A DNA stretch of 64,000 nucleotides from Thiomicrorhabdus sp965603495 (GTDB taxonomy: Bacteria > Pseudomonadota > Gammaproteobacteria > Thiomicrospirales > Thiomicrospiraceae). The notes beneath the pieces were generated by a model. It worked only from the letters and a program-made list of their open reading frames with translations. It was not told the origin of the DNA and did not search any database. Shown piece after piece: positions 9,827-18,769 of the stretch (position 1 is its first letter; the number at the start of each line of letters is the position of its first letter). A program made the translations under genes and the position numbers. The DNA lies in the NCBI GenBank assembly GCA_965603495.1, contig CBFDDF010000008.1, positions 60,079 through 124,078 of the forward strand. Reading direction: 5' to 3'.

Positions 9827-10303
9827 TTATCTTGCAATGGTATTGGTGCGTTTAATTTTATTCTGTAACTGAATAATGCCGTATAACAGAGCCTCAGCGG
9901 TTGGAGGGCAACCCGGAACATAAACATCAACAGGAACAATGCGATCACAACCACGGACAACGGAATAGGAATAATGGTAATAACCCCCGCCATTAGCACA
10001 AGAACCCATTGAAATAACCCAACGAGGCTCAGCCATCTGATCGTAGACTTTACGTAATGCAGGTGCCATCTTATTCACTAGAGTACCAGCAACAACCATA
10101 ACATCAGACTGACGAGGGCTTGGACGGAAGATAATACCGAATCTATCCAAATCATATCGAGAAGCACCAGCATGCATCATCTCAACCGCGCAACAAGCCA
10201 AACCAAACGTCATAGGCCACAAAGAACCTGTCCTTGCCCAGTTAATCAACTTGTCGGCAGAAGTCGTGACAATCCCTTCTTTTAAAACGCCTTCTACTCC
10301 CAT
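9827..10303 (-). CDS. nuoB: NADH-quinone oxidoreductase subunit B
   Basis: The PSST subunit that carries the terminal cluster N2; 158 aa. The ligands are in GLACCAVEMM, SMGSCANGGGYYHYSYSVV and YVPGCPPTAEALLYG. The start (MGVEGVLKEG) overlaps the end of nuoA by 10 bp, indicating translational coupling. An open frame at 9793-9999 in another phase is a shadow. Confidence 0.98.
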   Translation of the reverse strand: MGVEGVLKEGIVTTSADKLINWARTGSLWPMTFGLACCAVEMMHAGASRYDLDRFGIIFRPSPRQSDVMVVAGTLVNKMAPALRKVYDQMAEPRWVISMGSCANGGGYYHYSYSVVRGCDRIVPVDVYVPGCPPTAEALLYGIIQLQNKIKRTNTIAR

Positions 10304-10650
10304 TCAAGCGCTCCCTTTCTCCACTCGTAAATAAAACCAACCACCAATAGAGACAGAAAAACCCCCATTGCCAGCAAGCCAAAGGTTCCTACTTCCTCAA
10401 GCGCAAGCGCCCAAGGAAACAGGAATGCAATCTCTAAATCAAAAATAATGAATAGAATAGCGACAAGATAAAAACGCACGTCAAACTTCATGCGTGAATC
10501 TTCAAAGGCTTCAAATCCGCACTCATATGGAGAGTTTTTCTCTGAATCTGGCTTTTGTGGACCGAGCAAATACCCAATCAAGATCGGCCCTACACCAAAC
10601 ATAGCCCCTAGTACGATAAAAACTAGGACTGGAAGATAGTTTTCTAGCAT
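10294..10650 (-). CDS. nuoA: NADH-quinone oxidoreductase subunit A
   Basis: First gene of the nuo operon. It encodes a 118-aa membrane subunit with three TM helices and the conserved loop KNSPYECGFEAFEDSRMKFDVRFY followed by FIIFDLEIAFLFPWA. The start at 10650 is followed by the hydrophobic LPVLVFIVLGAMFG. Upstream lies an 87-bp spacer with a short direct repeat and then tRNA-Leu, so the operon may be driven from that spacer or from read-through of the secG-tRNA transcript. Confidence 0.97.
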   Translation of the reverse strand: MLENYLPVLVFIVLGAMFGVGPILIGYLLGPQKPDSEKNSPYECGFEAFEDSRMKFDVRFYLVAILFIIFDLEIAFLFPWALALEEVGTFGLLAMGVFLSLLVVGFIYEWRKGALEWE

Positions 10651-10678
10651 TGCTACACACCTCGTCTAGCTTTAAATT

Positions 10679-10729
10679 AACTACTGCAGCTTTGCAATAG
10701 ACATTGAACTACTGCAGCTTTGCAATAGA
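10679..10729. repeat. Short tandem direct repeat between tRNA-Leu and nuoA
   Basis: A 23-bp sequence beginning AACTACTGCAGC and ending GCAATAGA is present at 10679-10701 and again, identical, at 10707-10729 (period 28 bp). It lies directly downstream of the tRNA 3' end and upstream of nuoA. It could be a replication-slippage duplication, a repeated regulatory site or a tRNA 3'-processing region. No coding potential was seen. Confidence 0.7.
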
Positions 10730-10737
10730 TCTAAATA

Positions 10738-10822
10738 TGGTGCCGATGGCCGGACTCGAACCGGCACAGCTTGCGCCACTACCCCCTCAAGGTAGCGTGT
10801 CTACCAATTTCACCACATCGGC
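10738..10822 (-). tRNA. tRNA-Leu(GAG)
   Basis: An 85-nt class II tRNA read on the minus strand. The acceptor stem GCCGATG pairs with CATCGGC, followed by A and an encoded CCA. The anticodon stem CTACC/GGTAG closes the loop TTGAGGG with anticodon GAG, which decodes CUC/CUU. A long variable arm (TGGCGCAAGCTGT region) and the T-arm GTTCGAGTC are present. Its position between secG and nuoA is conserved in many gammaproteobacteria. Confidence 0.96.
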
Positions 10823-10875
10823 ATATAGATTGAATCCAATTTTAAAAAACTGGATTCGAATATTAGTTTGTTACT

Positions 10876-11193
10876 TTAGTTTGGAATAACAGGCGCGTCA
10901 GTAGGTTCAACGACCGTTGCTGACGCTGCTTCTTTAGCAACACTTTGATAACCTTTCGCTTTCTGACTACCGATATAAGCCAAAGCTAAACTTGTCACGA
11001 AGAAAACGGCTGCGATAATCGCTGTCATTCTTGATAAAAAGGTTCCTGAACCTCCACTACCGAATACTGACTGCGAAGAACCACCGCCACCAAAGTTGGC
11101 GCCTGCATCCGCACCCTTACCGTGCTGAATAAGCACAAACACGATAAGAAGGAAAGCTACAATTAAATGAATCGTTAGAACTATTTCAAACAT
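10876..11193 (-). CDS. secG: Preprotein translocase subunit SecG
   Basis: Small inner-membrane subunit of SecYEG, 105 aa, with two TM helices (about residues 3-23 and 55-75) flanking the glycine/serine-rich cytosolic loop GGGGSSQSVFGSGGSGTFLSR. The hydrophilic C-terminal tail (AKEAASATVVEPTDAPVIPN) varies within the family. Its start overlaps the last base of tpiA, and tRNA-Leu follows, giving the common tpiA-secG-tRNA-Leu arrangement. Confidence 0.96.
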   Translation of the reverse strand: MFEIVLTIHLIVAFLLIVFVLIQHGKGADAGANFGGGGSSQSVFGSGGSGTFLSRMTAIIAAVFFVTSLALAYIGSQKAKGYQSVAKEAASATVVEPTDAPVIPN

Positions 11194-11951
11194 TACACAC
11201 CTGCCGCTTTACAAATTGCCATAAAATCATTTGCATCCAAAGATGCTCCACCAATCAAGCCACCATCAATATCTGGCTGACCAAAAAGTTCTTCTGCATT
11301 ATTAGGCTTAACACTGCCACCGTATTGAATAATGACCTTCTCAGCAACCGAAGAATCTAACACTGCCAATTCAGAACGGATAAAAGCGTGAACTTCTTGC
11401 GCCTGCTCGGGAGAAGCCGTAACACCCGTACCAATCGCCCAAATAGGCTCATAAGCAATAACAACACTTTCAAACGCTGTGATACCAATAACATCCAGCA
11501 CAGCCTTAAGCTGTGTTGAGATTACAGATTCCATTACACCTGACTGGCGCTCCTCAAGCGTTTCTCCCACGCACAAAATAGGTGTAACACCTGCCTTCAT
11601 GGCAACTTTAACTTTTGCAGCAACCTGGGCATTGGTTTCGCCATAAATCGTACGACGCTCAGAATGACCTAAAATCACATACTGACATCCTAAATCTTTA
11701 AGCATTTCTACCGAAGTCTCACCTGTAAAAGCACCCTGACACGGTTCTTCAGCGATATTCTGCCCACCGACAGATATATTGCCCGCTGTTAAACAGCGAT
11801 TTGTATAGTCTACATAAAGCGCTGGCGGGCAAATTGCAATATCAACACCACTAACTTCACCTGATTTCGCGTTCAGCCCAGTGACTAAACTCAAAATAGA
11901 TGCCTTTGAACCGTGCATTTTCCAGTTCCCTGCTACAAATGGTTTTCTCAC
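11193..11951 (-). CDS. tpiA: Triose-phosphate isomerase
   Basis: Interconverts dihydroxyacetone phosphate and glyceraldehyde-3-phosphate in glycolysis/gluconeogenesis and, in autotrophs, in the Calvin cycle. The length of 252 aa is normal. The N-terminal GNWKMHG with catalytic Lys, VILGHSERR with catalytic His, AYEPIWAIGTG with catalytic Glu (loop 6) and the phosphate-binding IQYGGSVKPNN and GGLIGGASL are all intact. It is followed directly by secG. Confidence 0.98.
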   Translation of the reverse strand: MRKPFVAGNWKMHGSKASILSLVTGLNAKSGEVSGVDIAICPPALYVDYTNRCLTAGNISVGGQNIAEEPCQGAFTGETSVEMLKDLGCQYVILGHSERRTIYGETNAQVAAKVKVAMKAGVTPILCVGETLEERQSGVMESVISTQLKAVLDVIGITAFESVVIAYEPIWAIGTGVTASPEQAQEVHAFIRSELAVLDSSVAEKVIIQYGGSVKPNNAEELFGQPDIDGGLIGGASLDANDFMAICKAAGV

Positions 11952-12019
11952 CTAATATTCTCCGACACAAAAGTTTCACAATATTAGCGTTTTCTTTAAT
12001 TAAAAACAATATTGAAATT

Positions 12020-13354
12020 TTACGAAAATTCTGATTTAACCAAATTAGCCAATAGTTCAGCTACTGTTTCCACCAAATCAGCCTCTTTACCCTCAACCAT
12101 CACTCGAATCAAAGGTTCAGTACCTGATGCACGAATCAAAATTCGGCCTTCACTTCCCATCAAATCTTCGAATTCTTTAACCTTTTCTCTAAGCGGTACA
12201 TTCTCACTCAATCCAAATGCACTCTCTACTCTAATATTTTTTAACACTTGCGGATACATCTCAACCACAGACGACAATTCCAATAAACTTTGGCCCGTCT
12301 GAACCATGGCTGTCAACACCTGCAAGGCTGCGACAATACCATCACCGGTAGTGGTTTTATCCAAACACAAAACATGTCCTGAAGGTTCCGCACCATACAA
12401 CCAAGAATTTTCTACCAAACGCTCCATGACATAGCGATCACCAACGTTAGTACGATGCAAATCAATACCAACAGCTCTAAGGGCATTCTCTACCCCTAGA
12501 TTGCTCATCACGGTACCGACCACACCAACAACGTTCTGTTGAAGCACTGTCGCTAAGATATAGAGAATGATATCGCCATCAACGATACCGCCCTGCTCAT
12601 CGACCATCATGACTCGGTCGCCATCGCCGTCAAATGCAATACCAAAATCTGCTCCTTCAGCAACAACCGTCTTTTGTAGCAGATCTAAATGCGTCGCGCC
12701 ACAATCTTGGTTAATATTGACACCATTTGGTTCAGCACCAATAGTAACCACTTCTGCACCTAACTCTGCGAAAACATGCGGACCAATATGATAAGTTGCC
12801 CCATGTGAACAATCCACCACAATCTTATACTCGTCAAGCTTATGCTTACCAGTAAACGTGCTTTTACAAAATTCTATATAACGACCGGCAGCATCATCAA
12901 CTCGACGCGCTTTACCCAATTCTTCAGAAGGAACAACCTCCATTTCCAGCTCAAATGCCGCTTCAATAGCGAGCTCGATCTCATCGCTAATTTTCTTTCC
13001 GGCTGATGAGAAAAACTTAATGCCATTATCATGGTGAGGATTATGGGATGCACTAATGACTATCCCAGCATCTGCACGGAAGGTTTGTGTAAGATAGGCG
13101 ACTGCAGGTGTTGGCATAGGACCTAGCAACAACACATCTATACCGGCAGCAATGAATCCAGCTTCTAGGGCTGATTCAAACATATAACCAGATATGCGTG
13201 TATCCTTACCAATCATGACCGTTTTTTCACCACGGGCCTTCATAACTTTCCCGGTTGCCCAGCCAAGCTTCAACACTTGATCTGGACGAATCATCCCTTG
13301 ACCGACACGATTACGAATCCCGTCTGTACCAAAGTATTTCTTTTTACTTCGCAT
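12020..13354 (-). CDS. glmM: Phosphoglucosamine mutase
   Basis: Converts glucosamine-6-phosphate to glucosamine-1-phosphate for UDP-GlcNAc, and so for peptidoglycan and LPS. The length of 444 aa is typical. The N-terminal KYFGTDGIR, the phosphoserine loop GIVISASHNPHHDNGIKF (Ser about residue 103), the metal-binding loop AFDGDGDRVMMVD, the sugar-binding EPSGH and the phosphate-binding IRASGTEPLIRVMVEG are all present. It lies downstream of folP after 35 bp, the usual folP-glmM pairing. Confidence 0.98.
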   Translation of the reverse strand: MRSKKKYFGTDGIRNRVGQGMIRPDQVLKLGWATGKVMKARGEKTVMIGKDTRISGYMFESALEAGFIAAGIDVLLLGPMPTPAVAYLTQTFRADAGIVISASHNPHHDNGIKFFSSAGKKISDEIELAIEAAFELEMEVVPSEELGKARRVDDAAGRYIEFCKSTFTGKHKLDEYKIVVDCSHGATYHIGPHVFAELGAEVVTIGAEPNGVNINQDCGATHLDLLQKTVVAEGADFGIAFDGDGDRVMMVDEQGGIVDGDIILYILATVLQQNVVGVVGTVMSNLGVENALRAVGIDLHRTNVGDRYVMERLVENSWLYGAEPSGHVLCLDKTTTGDGIVAALQVLTAMVQTGQSLLELSSVVEMYPQVLKNIRVESAFGLSENVPLREKVKEFEDLMGSEGRILIRASGTEPLIRVMVEGKEADLVETVAELLANLVKSEFS

Positions 13355-13389
13355 TAATTTCTAAACTCTTTTTATCGCATACTGTGAAA

Positions 13390-14226
13390 CTACATTAAAT
13401 GCATCGTTACCCGCAAGGCATCCACCGTCGCTTTAACATCATGAACCCGTACAATACTAGCGCCCTTAATAGACGCCAAAACAGCCGCAGCGACACTCCC
13501 GAACAACCTATCTTCAACAGCTGCACCGTTTAAAATATCACCAATCATACGCTTTCTGGAAACCCCCACTAGGAGCGGATACCCTAAATTGGTAAATTGG
13601 TCTAAATTTTCGAATAGCTGGCTATTATGCGCTAAATTCTTACCAAACCCAAACCCTGGGTCCAAGATAATTTGGCTACTGGCCATTCCGGCCTGTCGAC
13701 AAAGGCTAACTCTCGTTAACAAGAAATCACTGACCTCCGTCACTACATCATGATATTGAGGGGCATCCTGCATAGTTGAGAATTCACCCAACTTATGCAT
13801 CAGACAAACAGTAGCACCGGAATTTACAACACATTCAACTGCACCTTCTGCCTGCAATGCATTGACATCATTAATCAACCTTACCCCCATACTAACGGCT
13901 TCTGACATCACTTCTGTCTTATAGGTATCAATAGAGATAGGCGTATCGTAACGTGCAGCAATCCATTCAATCACAGGCAATACTCGATCCAACTCTTGCT
14001 GTAAACCTACCTGAACTGCACCAGGCCTGGTTGACTCACCACCGACGTCAATAATATCAACTCCTGACTGAACCATCGTTTCTACCCGCTGAGCAATCTG
14101 CTCTTCAGAAGTAAAGGCCCCGCCATCCGAAAAAGAGTCAGGTGTGATATTCAAAACCCCCATCACTAAAGGCATGTTGTTCTGAGTTGATGATTTCTGG
14201 GCTATCAGTGCATTAATGTCTAACAT
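13390..14226 (-). CDS. folP: Dihydropteroate synthase
   Basis: Condenses p-aminobenzoate with dihydropterin pyrophosphate in folate synthesis; 278 aa. Key blocks are MGVLNITPDSFSDGG, GGESTRPGA, SIDTYK, LINDVNAL, ILDPGFGFGKN and VGVSRKRMIG. The conserved Ser-Thr-Arg-Pro-Gly motif is encoded through an exact copy of the 12-bp palindrome (14020-14031). A strong terminator separates this gene from ftsH upstream, so folP-glmM is probably a separate transcript or depends on read-through. Confidence 0.98.
   Translation of the reverse strand: MLDINALIAQKSSTQNNMPLVMGVLNITPDSFSDGGAFTSEEQIAQRVETMVQSGVDIIDVGGESTRPGAVQVGLQQELDRVLPVIEWIAARYDTPISIDTYKTEVMSEAVSMGVRLINDVNALQAEGAVECVVNSGATVCLMHKLGEFSTMQDAPQYHDVVTEVSDFLLTRVSLCRQAGMASSQIILDPGFGFGKNLAHNSQLFENLDQFTNLGYPLLVGVSRKRMIGDILNGAAVEDRLFGSVAAAVLASIKGASIVRVHDVKATVDALRVTMHLM
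14020..14031. repeat. ACCAGGCCTGGT palindrome copy 2 (inside folP)
   Basis: Exact 12-bp copy in the codons for the pterin-binding Thr-Arg-Pro-Gly of FolP. Here the peptide is conserved in the family, so this copy uses a site where the protein already permits the sequence. Confidence 0.9.
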
Positions 14227-14245
14227 GATTTTTCCTATTCAAAAA

Positions 14246-14269
14246 AAAACCCCGATACAACGGGGTTTT
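14246..14269 (-). terminator. Intrinsic terminator downstream of ftsH
   Basis: The stem AAAACCCCG/CGGGGTTTT (9 bp) encloses the 6-nt loop ATACAA. On the minus strand the hairpin is followed by a run of about nine T, matching a classical Rho-independent terminator for ftsH. It lies 20 bp past the ftsH stop and just before folP. Confidence 0.88.
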
Positions 14270-14288
14270 ATTCGGCCATCAAGAGACC

Positions 14289-16262
14289 TTAGTGTACTTT
14301 AGGTTCACCATCATCAACAGAAGGGGCATCGCCACTTAAATCATCAGAAACACTGTCTTTACTTGGTTTTTCTGCGACTTCATCTTCAGAGACAGCTTCA
14401 CCAGGCGTTGCAGAAGTTTCATCATCATTAGAGTCAGTCCAATCCTTAGGCTCTCCTGCAGGACGACCTTCCATAATATTTTTAATCTGGTCTGCATCAA
14501 TCGTTTCATAAGTCATCAATGCTTCGGTCATTAGCTCAAGCTCATTTGCACGTTCCAGAAGAATCTTCTGGGCACGCTTATAGTTACGATCAATTAGATT
14601 ACGGATTTCAACATCTATTTGCTTAGAAACCTCACCCGAAACATTTGCATTACGAGAAGTCCCCATAAAACTGCCATTATCTTCCTCTTCGTATAACAAA
14701 GGCCCTAGATTGTCAGATAAACCCCATTTAGTAACCATATTACGCGCAATAGCCGTTGCACGTTCGATATCATTACTAGCACCCGTTGTTACCATATCAG
14801 GTCCAAAAATCTGCTCTTCTGCGATACGTCCACCATACAAGCTCGATAACTGACTTTCTAGCTTTTGCTTACTGTAGCTATAAGAATCCTCTTCAGGCAA
14901 ATACATAGTCACACCCAATGCACGACCACGCGGCATAATACTGACTTTATAAACAGGATCATGATCAGGCACCAACCAGCCGACAATCGCATGCCCTGCT
15001 TCATGATAGGCGGTCATCTTGCGTTCTTTCTCATTCATGACCATGCTTTTACGTTCTACGCCCATCAGAATCTTATCTTTGGCTTTTTCAAAGTGCTTCT
15101 GAGTAACTAACTTTTCGTTAAGTCTTGCTGCAAACAATGCCGCTTCATTGACTAAATTGGCTAAATCTGCACCTGAAAATCCAGGCGTACCGCGCGCAAT
15201 ATAAGAAGGGTTAACATCATCCGCTAAAGGAACCTTACGCATATGGACTTTCAATATTTGCTCACGACCACGAATATCCGGCAAACCAACGGTCACCTGA
15301 CGATCAAAACGACCAGGACGAAGTAAAGCATTATCCAAAACATCAGCACGGTTGGTTGCTGCAATAACAATCACACCTTCATTACCTTCAAAACCATCCA
15401 TTTCAACCAATAGCTGATTCAAGGTTTGCTCACGCTCGTCATTACCACCGCCCATTCCCGAGCCACGCTTACGACCAACCGCATCAATCTCATCGATAAA
15501 GATAATACAAGGTGCATGCGCTTTAGCTTGCTCAAACATATCACGAACACGCGAAGCACCCACCCCGACAAACATCTCAACAAAATCAGAACCAGAAATC
15601 GTAAAGAATGGCACTTGCGCTTCACCCGCAATAGCCTTAGCCAACAATGTTTTACCCGTACCCGGAGGTCCGGTCATTAAAACACCACGAGGAATACTTC
15701 CCCCTAGGTTTTGGTACTTGGCAGGATCTCTTAAGAAATCAACAATCTCACCAACTTCTTGCTTGGCTTCATCCGCTCCAGCAACATCATCCAATGTAAC
15801 CTTGATCTGTTCATCCGTCAGCATTTTGGCCTTACTCTTACCGAATGACATGGGACCACCTTTACCGCCCATACCACCACCGACAGATTTCATAAAGAAA
15901 ATCCACACACCGATCAATAACAACATAGGGAACCATGAAATAAAGATCTGCATCAACACACCTTGTTGCTCTGGTGGTTGTGCAGTAATCTTAACGCGGT
16001 TATCCAACAAGTCACCCATCAGGCCGGCATCACCTGGGTTATAAGTCGTAAATGAATCGCCACTGACATAAACGCCACGAATCGTCGGACCTTCAATATT
16101 GACCTTACTGACCTGACCTTGATGTACCTGATCAATAAAATCAGAATAATCTAGACGAGTAGAGGAACCCTGTCCTTGCGAGCTAAAATGATTGAAGACA
16201 GACATCAATATCATTGCTGCAATCGCCCAAACCAATACATTTTTTAACATATCATTCTTCAT
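14289..16262 (-). CDS. ftsH: ATP-dependent zinc metalloprotease FtsH
   Basis: Membrane-anchored AAA+ protease that degrades misfolded membrane proteins and regulators; 657 aa. It has an N-terminal TM helix (about 8-23), a periplasmic segment and a second TM helix (about 105-125). Walker A GPPGTGKT, Walker B IIFIDEIDA, the second region of homology ATNRADVLDNALLRPGRFDRQ, the pore motif FVG and the zinc site HEAGH follow. The C-terminal tail is acidic and rich in Ser, Asp and Glu. It usually follows rlmE, as here. Confidence 0.98.
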   Translation of the reverse strand: MKNDMLKNVLVWAIAAMILMSVFNHFSSQGQGSSTRLDYSDFIDQVHQGQVSKVNIEGPTIRGVYVSGDSFTTYNPGDAGLMGDLLDNRVKITAQPPEQQGVLMQIFISWFPMLLLIGVWIFFMKSVGGGMGGKGGPMSFGKSKAKMLTDEQIKVTLDDVAGADEAKQEVGEIVDFLRDPAKYQNLGGSIPRGVLMTGPPGTGKTLLAKAIAGEAQVPFFTISGSDFVEMFVGVGASRVRDMFEQAKAHAPCIIFIDEIDAVGRKRGSGMGGGNDEREQTLNQLLVEMDGFEGNEGVIVIAATNRADVLDNALLRPGRFDRQVTVGLPDIRGREQILKVHMRKVPLADDVNPSYIARGTPGFSGADLANLVNEAALFAARLNEKLVTQKHFEKAKDKILMGVERKSMVMNEKERKMTAYHEAGHAIVGWLVPDHDPVYKVSIMPRGRALGVTMYLPEEDSYSYSKQKLESQLSSLYGGRIAEEQIFGPDMVTTGASNDIERATAIARNMVTKWGLSDNLGPLLYEEEDNGSFMGTSRNANVSGEVSKQIDVEIRNLIDRNYKRAQKILLERANELELMTEALMTYETIDADQIKNIMEGRPAGEPKDWTDSNDDETSATPGEAVSEDEVAEKPSKDSVSDDLSGDAPSVDDGEPKVH

Positions 16263-16287
16263 TGACTACCTTTTCACCACTTTACAA

Positions 16288-16324
16288 GACATTTTTTAGT
16301 AGAGCATCCGCTCTGCAAAATGTC
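16288..16324. promoter_or_regulatory. Two-part hairpin in the rlmE-ftsH spacer
   Basis: Outer arms GACATTTT (16288-16295) and AAAATGTC (16317-16324) enclose inner arms AGAGC (16301-16305) and GCTCT (16310-16314). The hairpin would lie in the ftsH 5' leader, 26 bp upstream of its start. No long T-run follows, so it may be an RNA-processing or attenuation structure and is not clearly a terminator. Confidence 0.45.
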
Positions 16325-16416
16325 GTTTAAATTTTTATATTTATCCAAGTACTTTACCATAATTTTCATAAATAAAACTTATGGTGCACTTAAAAGACTC
16401 GTTCCAATAAGCTTTA

Positions 16417-17037
16417 CTAAGCTTTTTTGCCTCGCGCCAACAAATAGATTTCTTTGCTTCTTGCACGAGAAGAATCAGGCTTTCTAGTGATAACCTTTTG
16501 ATACTTTGACCTCAAAGTAATCAACAATTGATCATAACCCTCACCCTGAAAGACTTTCATTAATAAGTCACCATTGGGTTTTAAAACTTGACCTGCTAAT
16601 TCAACACATAAATCGACTAAATACATTGCTCGGGGAATATCAACCCCTTTATTACCACTCATATTCGGTGCCATATCTGACATAACCACGTCAACATCTC
16701 GACCCGCTAAAGCCGACAACAAACCGTCATAAACCTCATCCTCTCTAAAGTCTCCCTGAATAAAGGTAACCCCAGCAAAGGGCTCAACAGGCAAAATATC
16801 TAAGGCAAAGACCTCACCCTTACTGCCAACTTTGTGTGTCGTCCACTGTGACCAGCCGCCAGGAGCCGCACCTAAATCAACAACACACATGCCCGGCTTG
16901 AACAAACCATCCTTGTCATCAATTTCTTGTAGCTTATAAACTGCACGCGAACGCCAGCCTTCTTGCTTTGCCTTTTGGACATATGGATCGTTAAAATGTT
17001 CTTTTAACCAAACGTCACTCGATTTACTTCTCGCCAT
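16417..17037 (-). CDS. rlmE: 23S rRNA (uridine-2'-O)-methyltransferase RlmE
   Basis: Methylates U2552 of 23S rRNA during 50S maturation (family knowledge). The protein has 206 aa, the usual size. The SAM-binding motif VVDLGAAPGGWSQW, the acidic motif MSDMAPNMSG and the downstream Lys in LLMKVFQGEG match the K-D-K-E catalytic set of the RrmJ/FtsJ fold. It is upstream of ftsH and divergent from yhbY, the classic gammaproteobacterial layout. Confidence 0.97.
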   Translation of the reverse strand: MARSKSSDVWLKEHFNDPYVQKAKQEGWRSRAVYKLQEIDDKDGLFKPGMCVVDLGAAPGGWSQWTTHKVGSKGEVFALDILPVEPFAGVTFIQGDFREDEVYDGLLSALAGRDVDVVMSDMAPNMSGNKGVDIPRAMYLVDLCVELAGQVLKPNGDLLMKVFQGEGYDQLLITLRSKYQKVITRKPDSSRARSKEIYLLARGKKA

Positions 17038-17101
17038 AATGCGTTTTCAACTACAATATACAAATACTATTAATTAATAATGACCATGATTGGAATATTC
17101 A

Positions 17102-17410
17102 ATGAGCCAGCCAGAAAAACTTACCAATAATCAAAAAAAATACCTACGTGGCATTGCCCACGGATTAAACCCGATGATCATGATTGGTGCTAACGGTGTG
17201 ACAGAAAGCCTAATGGCTGAACTGGAAAGCACTCTAGCCCATCATGAAATTCTTAAAATCAAAATCGCCAGTGCTGATCGAGATGAACGTAAAGAAATCA
17301 TTCAGCATCTTGTGAAAGAAAGCGGTGCGCTTCTTGTTCAAACAATCGGTAAAATCTGTGTCATCTATCGCCAGAATGATGAAACTGAACTACCACTTCC
17401 TAGAAACTAG
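17102..17410 (+). CDS. yhbY: YhbY/CRM-domain RNA-binding protein
   Basis: Small CRM-domain protein that associates with pre-50S particles. The chosen start (17102, MSQPEKLTNNQ) gives 102 aa; an in-frame start 12 bp earlier is possible but less typical. The CRM fold signature LRGIAHGLNPMIMIGANGV contains the GxxG-like loop, followed by the two-helix/strand pattern ending GKICVIYRQN. It is divergent from rlmE and convergent with metZ. Confidence 0.93.
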   Translation: MSQPEKLTNNQKKYLRGIAHGLNPMIMIGANGVTESLMAELESTLAHHEILKIKIASADRDERKEIIQHLVKESGALLVQTIGKICVIYRQNDETELPLPRN

Positions 17411-17470
17411 TTCAGCAGTCAATCGCACAGTCTAAGCGGAGTGGAATCAGAGGTACGATTACCATTCAGC

Positions 17471-17499
17471 CCGCTAAGTAGCCAAATTTTACTTAGCGG
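17471..17499. terminator. Hairpin between convergent yhbY and metZ
   Basis: A perfect 10-bp inverted repeat, CCGCTAAGTA / TACTTAGCGG, with a 9-nt loop, lies 60 bp after the yhbY stop and 18 bp before the metZ stop. It lacks a long T-run on either side. Its position in a convergent junction suggests bidirectional termination. This is one of two convergent junctions in the window without the iterated palindrome. Confidence 0.6.
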
Positions 17500-17517
17500 A
17501 CCTTCTTCACTAATCCG

Positions 17518-18696
17518 CTATTTCAACAGATCCAAACCTCTAGCAAGATCTGCTTTAATATCTTCAATTGATTCCAAACCAACTGATACACGTACCAAGT
17601 TATCCGTGATACCAGCCTTAAGTCTCGCTTCAGGCTCTACTCGAACATGCGTTGTTGTCGCTGGATGGGTGATGCTGGTTTTGACATCACCTAGATTTGC
17701 AGTTATGGATAACATTTGAGTATGATCGATGACCGACCACGCTTCAGCCTGATTACCCTTCACTTTAAAACTCACCAAACCGCCGCCAGCAGATTGCTGT
17801 TTACAAGCCAACTCATACTGTGGATGCGACTTTAATCCAGGATAAAAAACTTGCTCTACCGCAGGATGCAAAGAAAGCCACTCTGCTAATTGCAATGCGC
17901 TTTGACAGTGTGCGGCCATTCTGATAGGTAACGTTTCCAGACCCTTTAAAAAAATCCAAGCATTAAATGGACTCATTGAAGGTCCTGCTGTTCGCATAAA
18001 ACCACGGACATGCTCATCAACCAATTCATTTGATCCAACAACAGCACCACCGATACCTCTTCCTTGGCCATCTAGAAACTTTGTAGCTGAATGGATAATA
18101 ATATCAGCACCTTGCTCAAGAGGTCTTTGCAGAATCGGTGTACAGAAGCAATTATCGACAATCAGCAAACAATTATTGGCCTTGGCCAAAGCGCTTATGA
18201 TCGATAAATCCGCGATTTCTGTCAATGGATTTGAAGGCGTCTCTAAAAAGAAAGCTTTGGTATTTGACTGAATCGCGTCTACCCATTCCGAAGTGTCCGT
18301 CTGCGAAACAAACGTCACCTCAAGTCCAAATTTAGCTAGGTATTTATTGAAAAGAACCTTGGTGGTACCAAAAACACTTTGCGAACAAATGACATGATCA
18401 CCAGACTCACATAAAGCCATAAAGGTAGAGAGAATGGCTGCCATGCCTGATGCAGTACCCACACAAGCTTCACCACCTTCCATTAGCGCAAGGCGATTCT
18501 CAAATGCACGGACGGTTGGATTGGTAAAGCGAGAATAAACGTTTCCCTTCTCTTCGCCGCTAAAACGTGCAGCTGCTTGAGCCGCAGATTTATAACGAAA
18601 ACTTGAAGTCGGAAAAATCGCCTCACTATTCTCTTGCTCTTGCGTTTGATCGTAACCCGCACGAACTGCTAATGTTTCAATATCAAATGAATGCAT
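17518..18696 (-). CDS. metZ: O-succinylhomoserine sulfhydrylase
   Basis: PLP-dependent Cys/Met-metabolism enzyme, 392 aa. The PLP lysine is in IIHSATKFLDGQGRGIGG; FLETPSNPLTE and LLIVDNCFCTP are diagnostic of the family. MetZ-type proteins make homocysteine directly from O-succinylhomoserine and sulfide (family knowledge). The position directly downstream of purF is the conserved gammaproteobacterial location for metZ, which supports this over metB. A palindrome copy lies in the spacer to purF. Confidence 0.93.
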   Translation of the reverse strand: MHSFDIETLAVRAGYDQTQEQENSEAIFPTSSFRYKSAAQAAARFSGEEKGNVYSRFTNPTVRAFENRLALMEGGEACVGTASGMAAILSTFMALCESGDHVICSQSVFGTTKVLFNKYLAKFGLEVTFVSQTDTSEWVDAIQSNTKAFFLETPSNPLTEIADLSIISALAKANNCLLIVDNCFCTPILQRPLEQGADIIIHSATKFLDGQGRGIGGAVVGSNELVDEHVRGFMRTAGPSMSPFNAWIFLKGLETLPIRMAAHCQSALQLAEWLSLHPAVEQVFYPGLKSHPQYELACKQQSAGGGLVSFKVKGNQAEAWSVIDHTQMLSITANLGDVKTSITHPATTTHVRVEPEARLKAGITDNLVRVSVGLESIEDIKADLARGLDLLK

Positions 18697-18728
18697 TGTA
18701 ATTCTCTATCATTAAAAACAGCAAAGCT

Positions 18729-18740
18729 ACCAGGCCTGGT
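18729..18740. repeat. ACCAGGCCTGGT palindrome copy 3 (purF-metZ spacer)
   Basis: Exact copy in the 73-bp gap between purF and metZ. The symmetry stops at the core, and a half-site-like AAAACCAGG follows 15 bp downstream. No T-run is present. Confidence 0.9.
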
Positions 18741-18769
18741 CAAAGTTAATTAAAACCAGGCAACCATTT

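Noticed and set aside
9793..9999. Open frame inside and beside nuoB on the minus strand
   Set aside because: It overlaps nuoB in another phase and its product resembles no family. It is a shadow.
10681..10729. Direct repeat as a phage attachment site at the tRNA
   Set aside because: The copies are only 28 bp apart, do not duplicate the tRNA 3' end and no integrase is present.
18697..18769. SAM or other Met-responsive riboswitch before metZ
   Set aside because: The 73-bp spacer has only one palindrome copy and none of the conserved riboswitch core elements.
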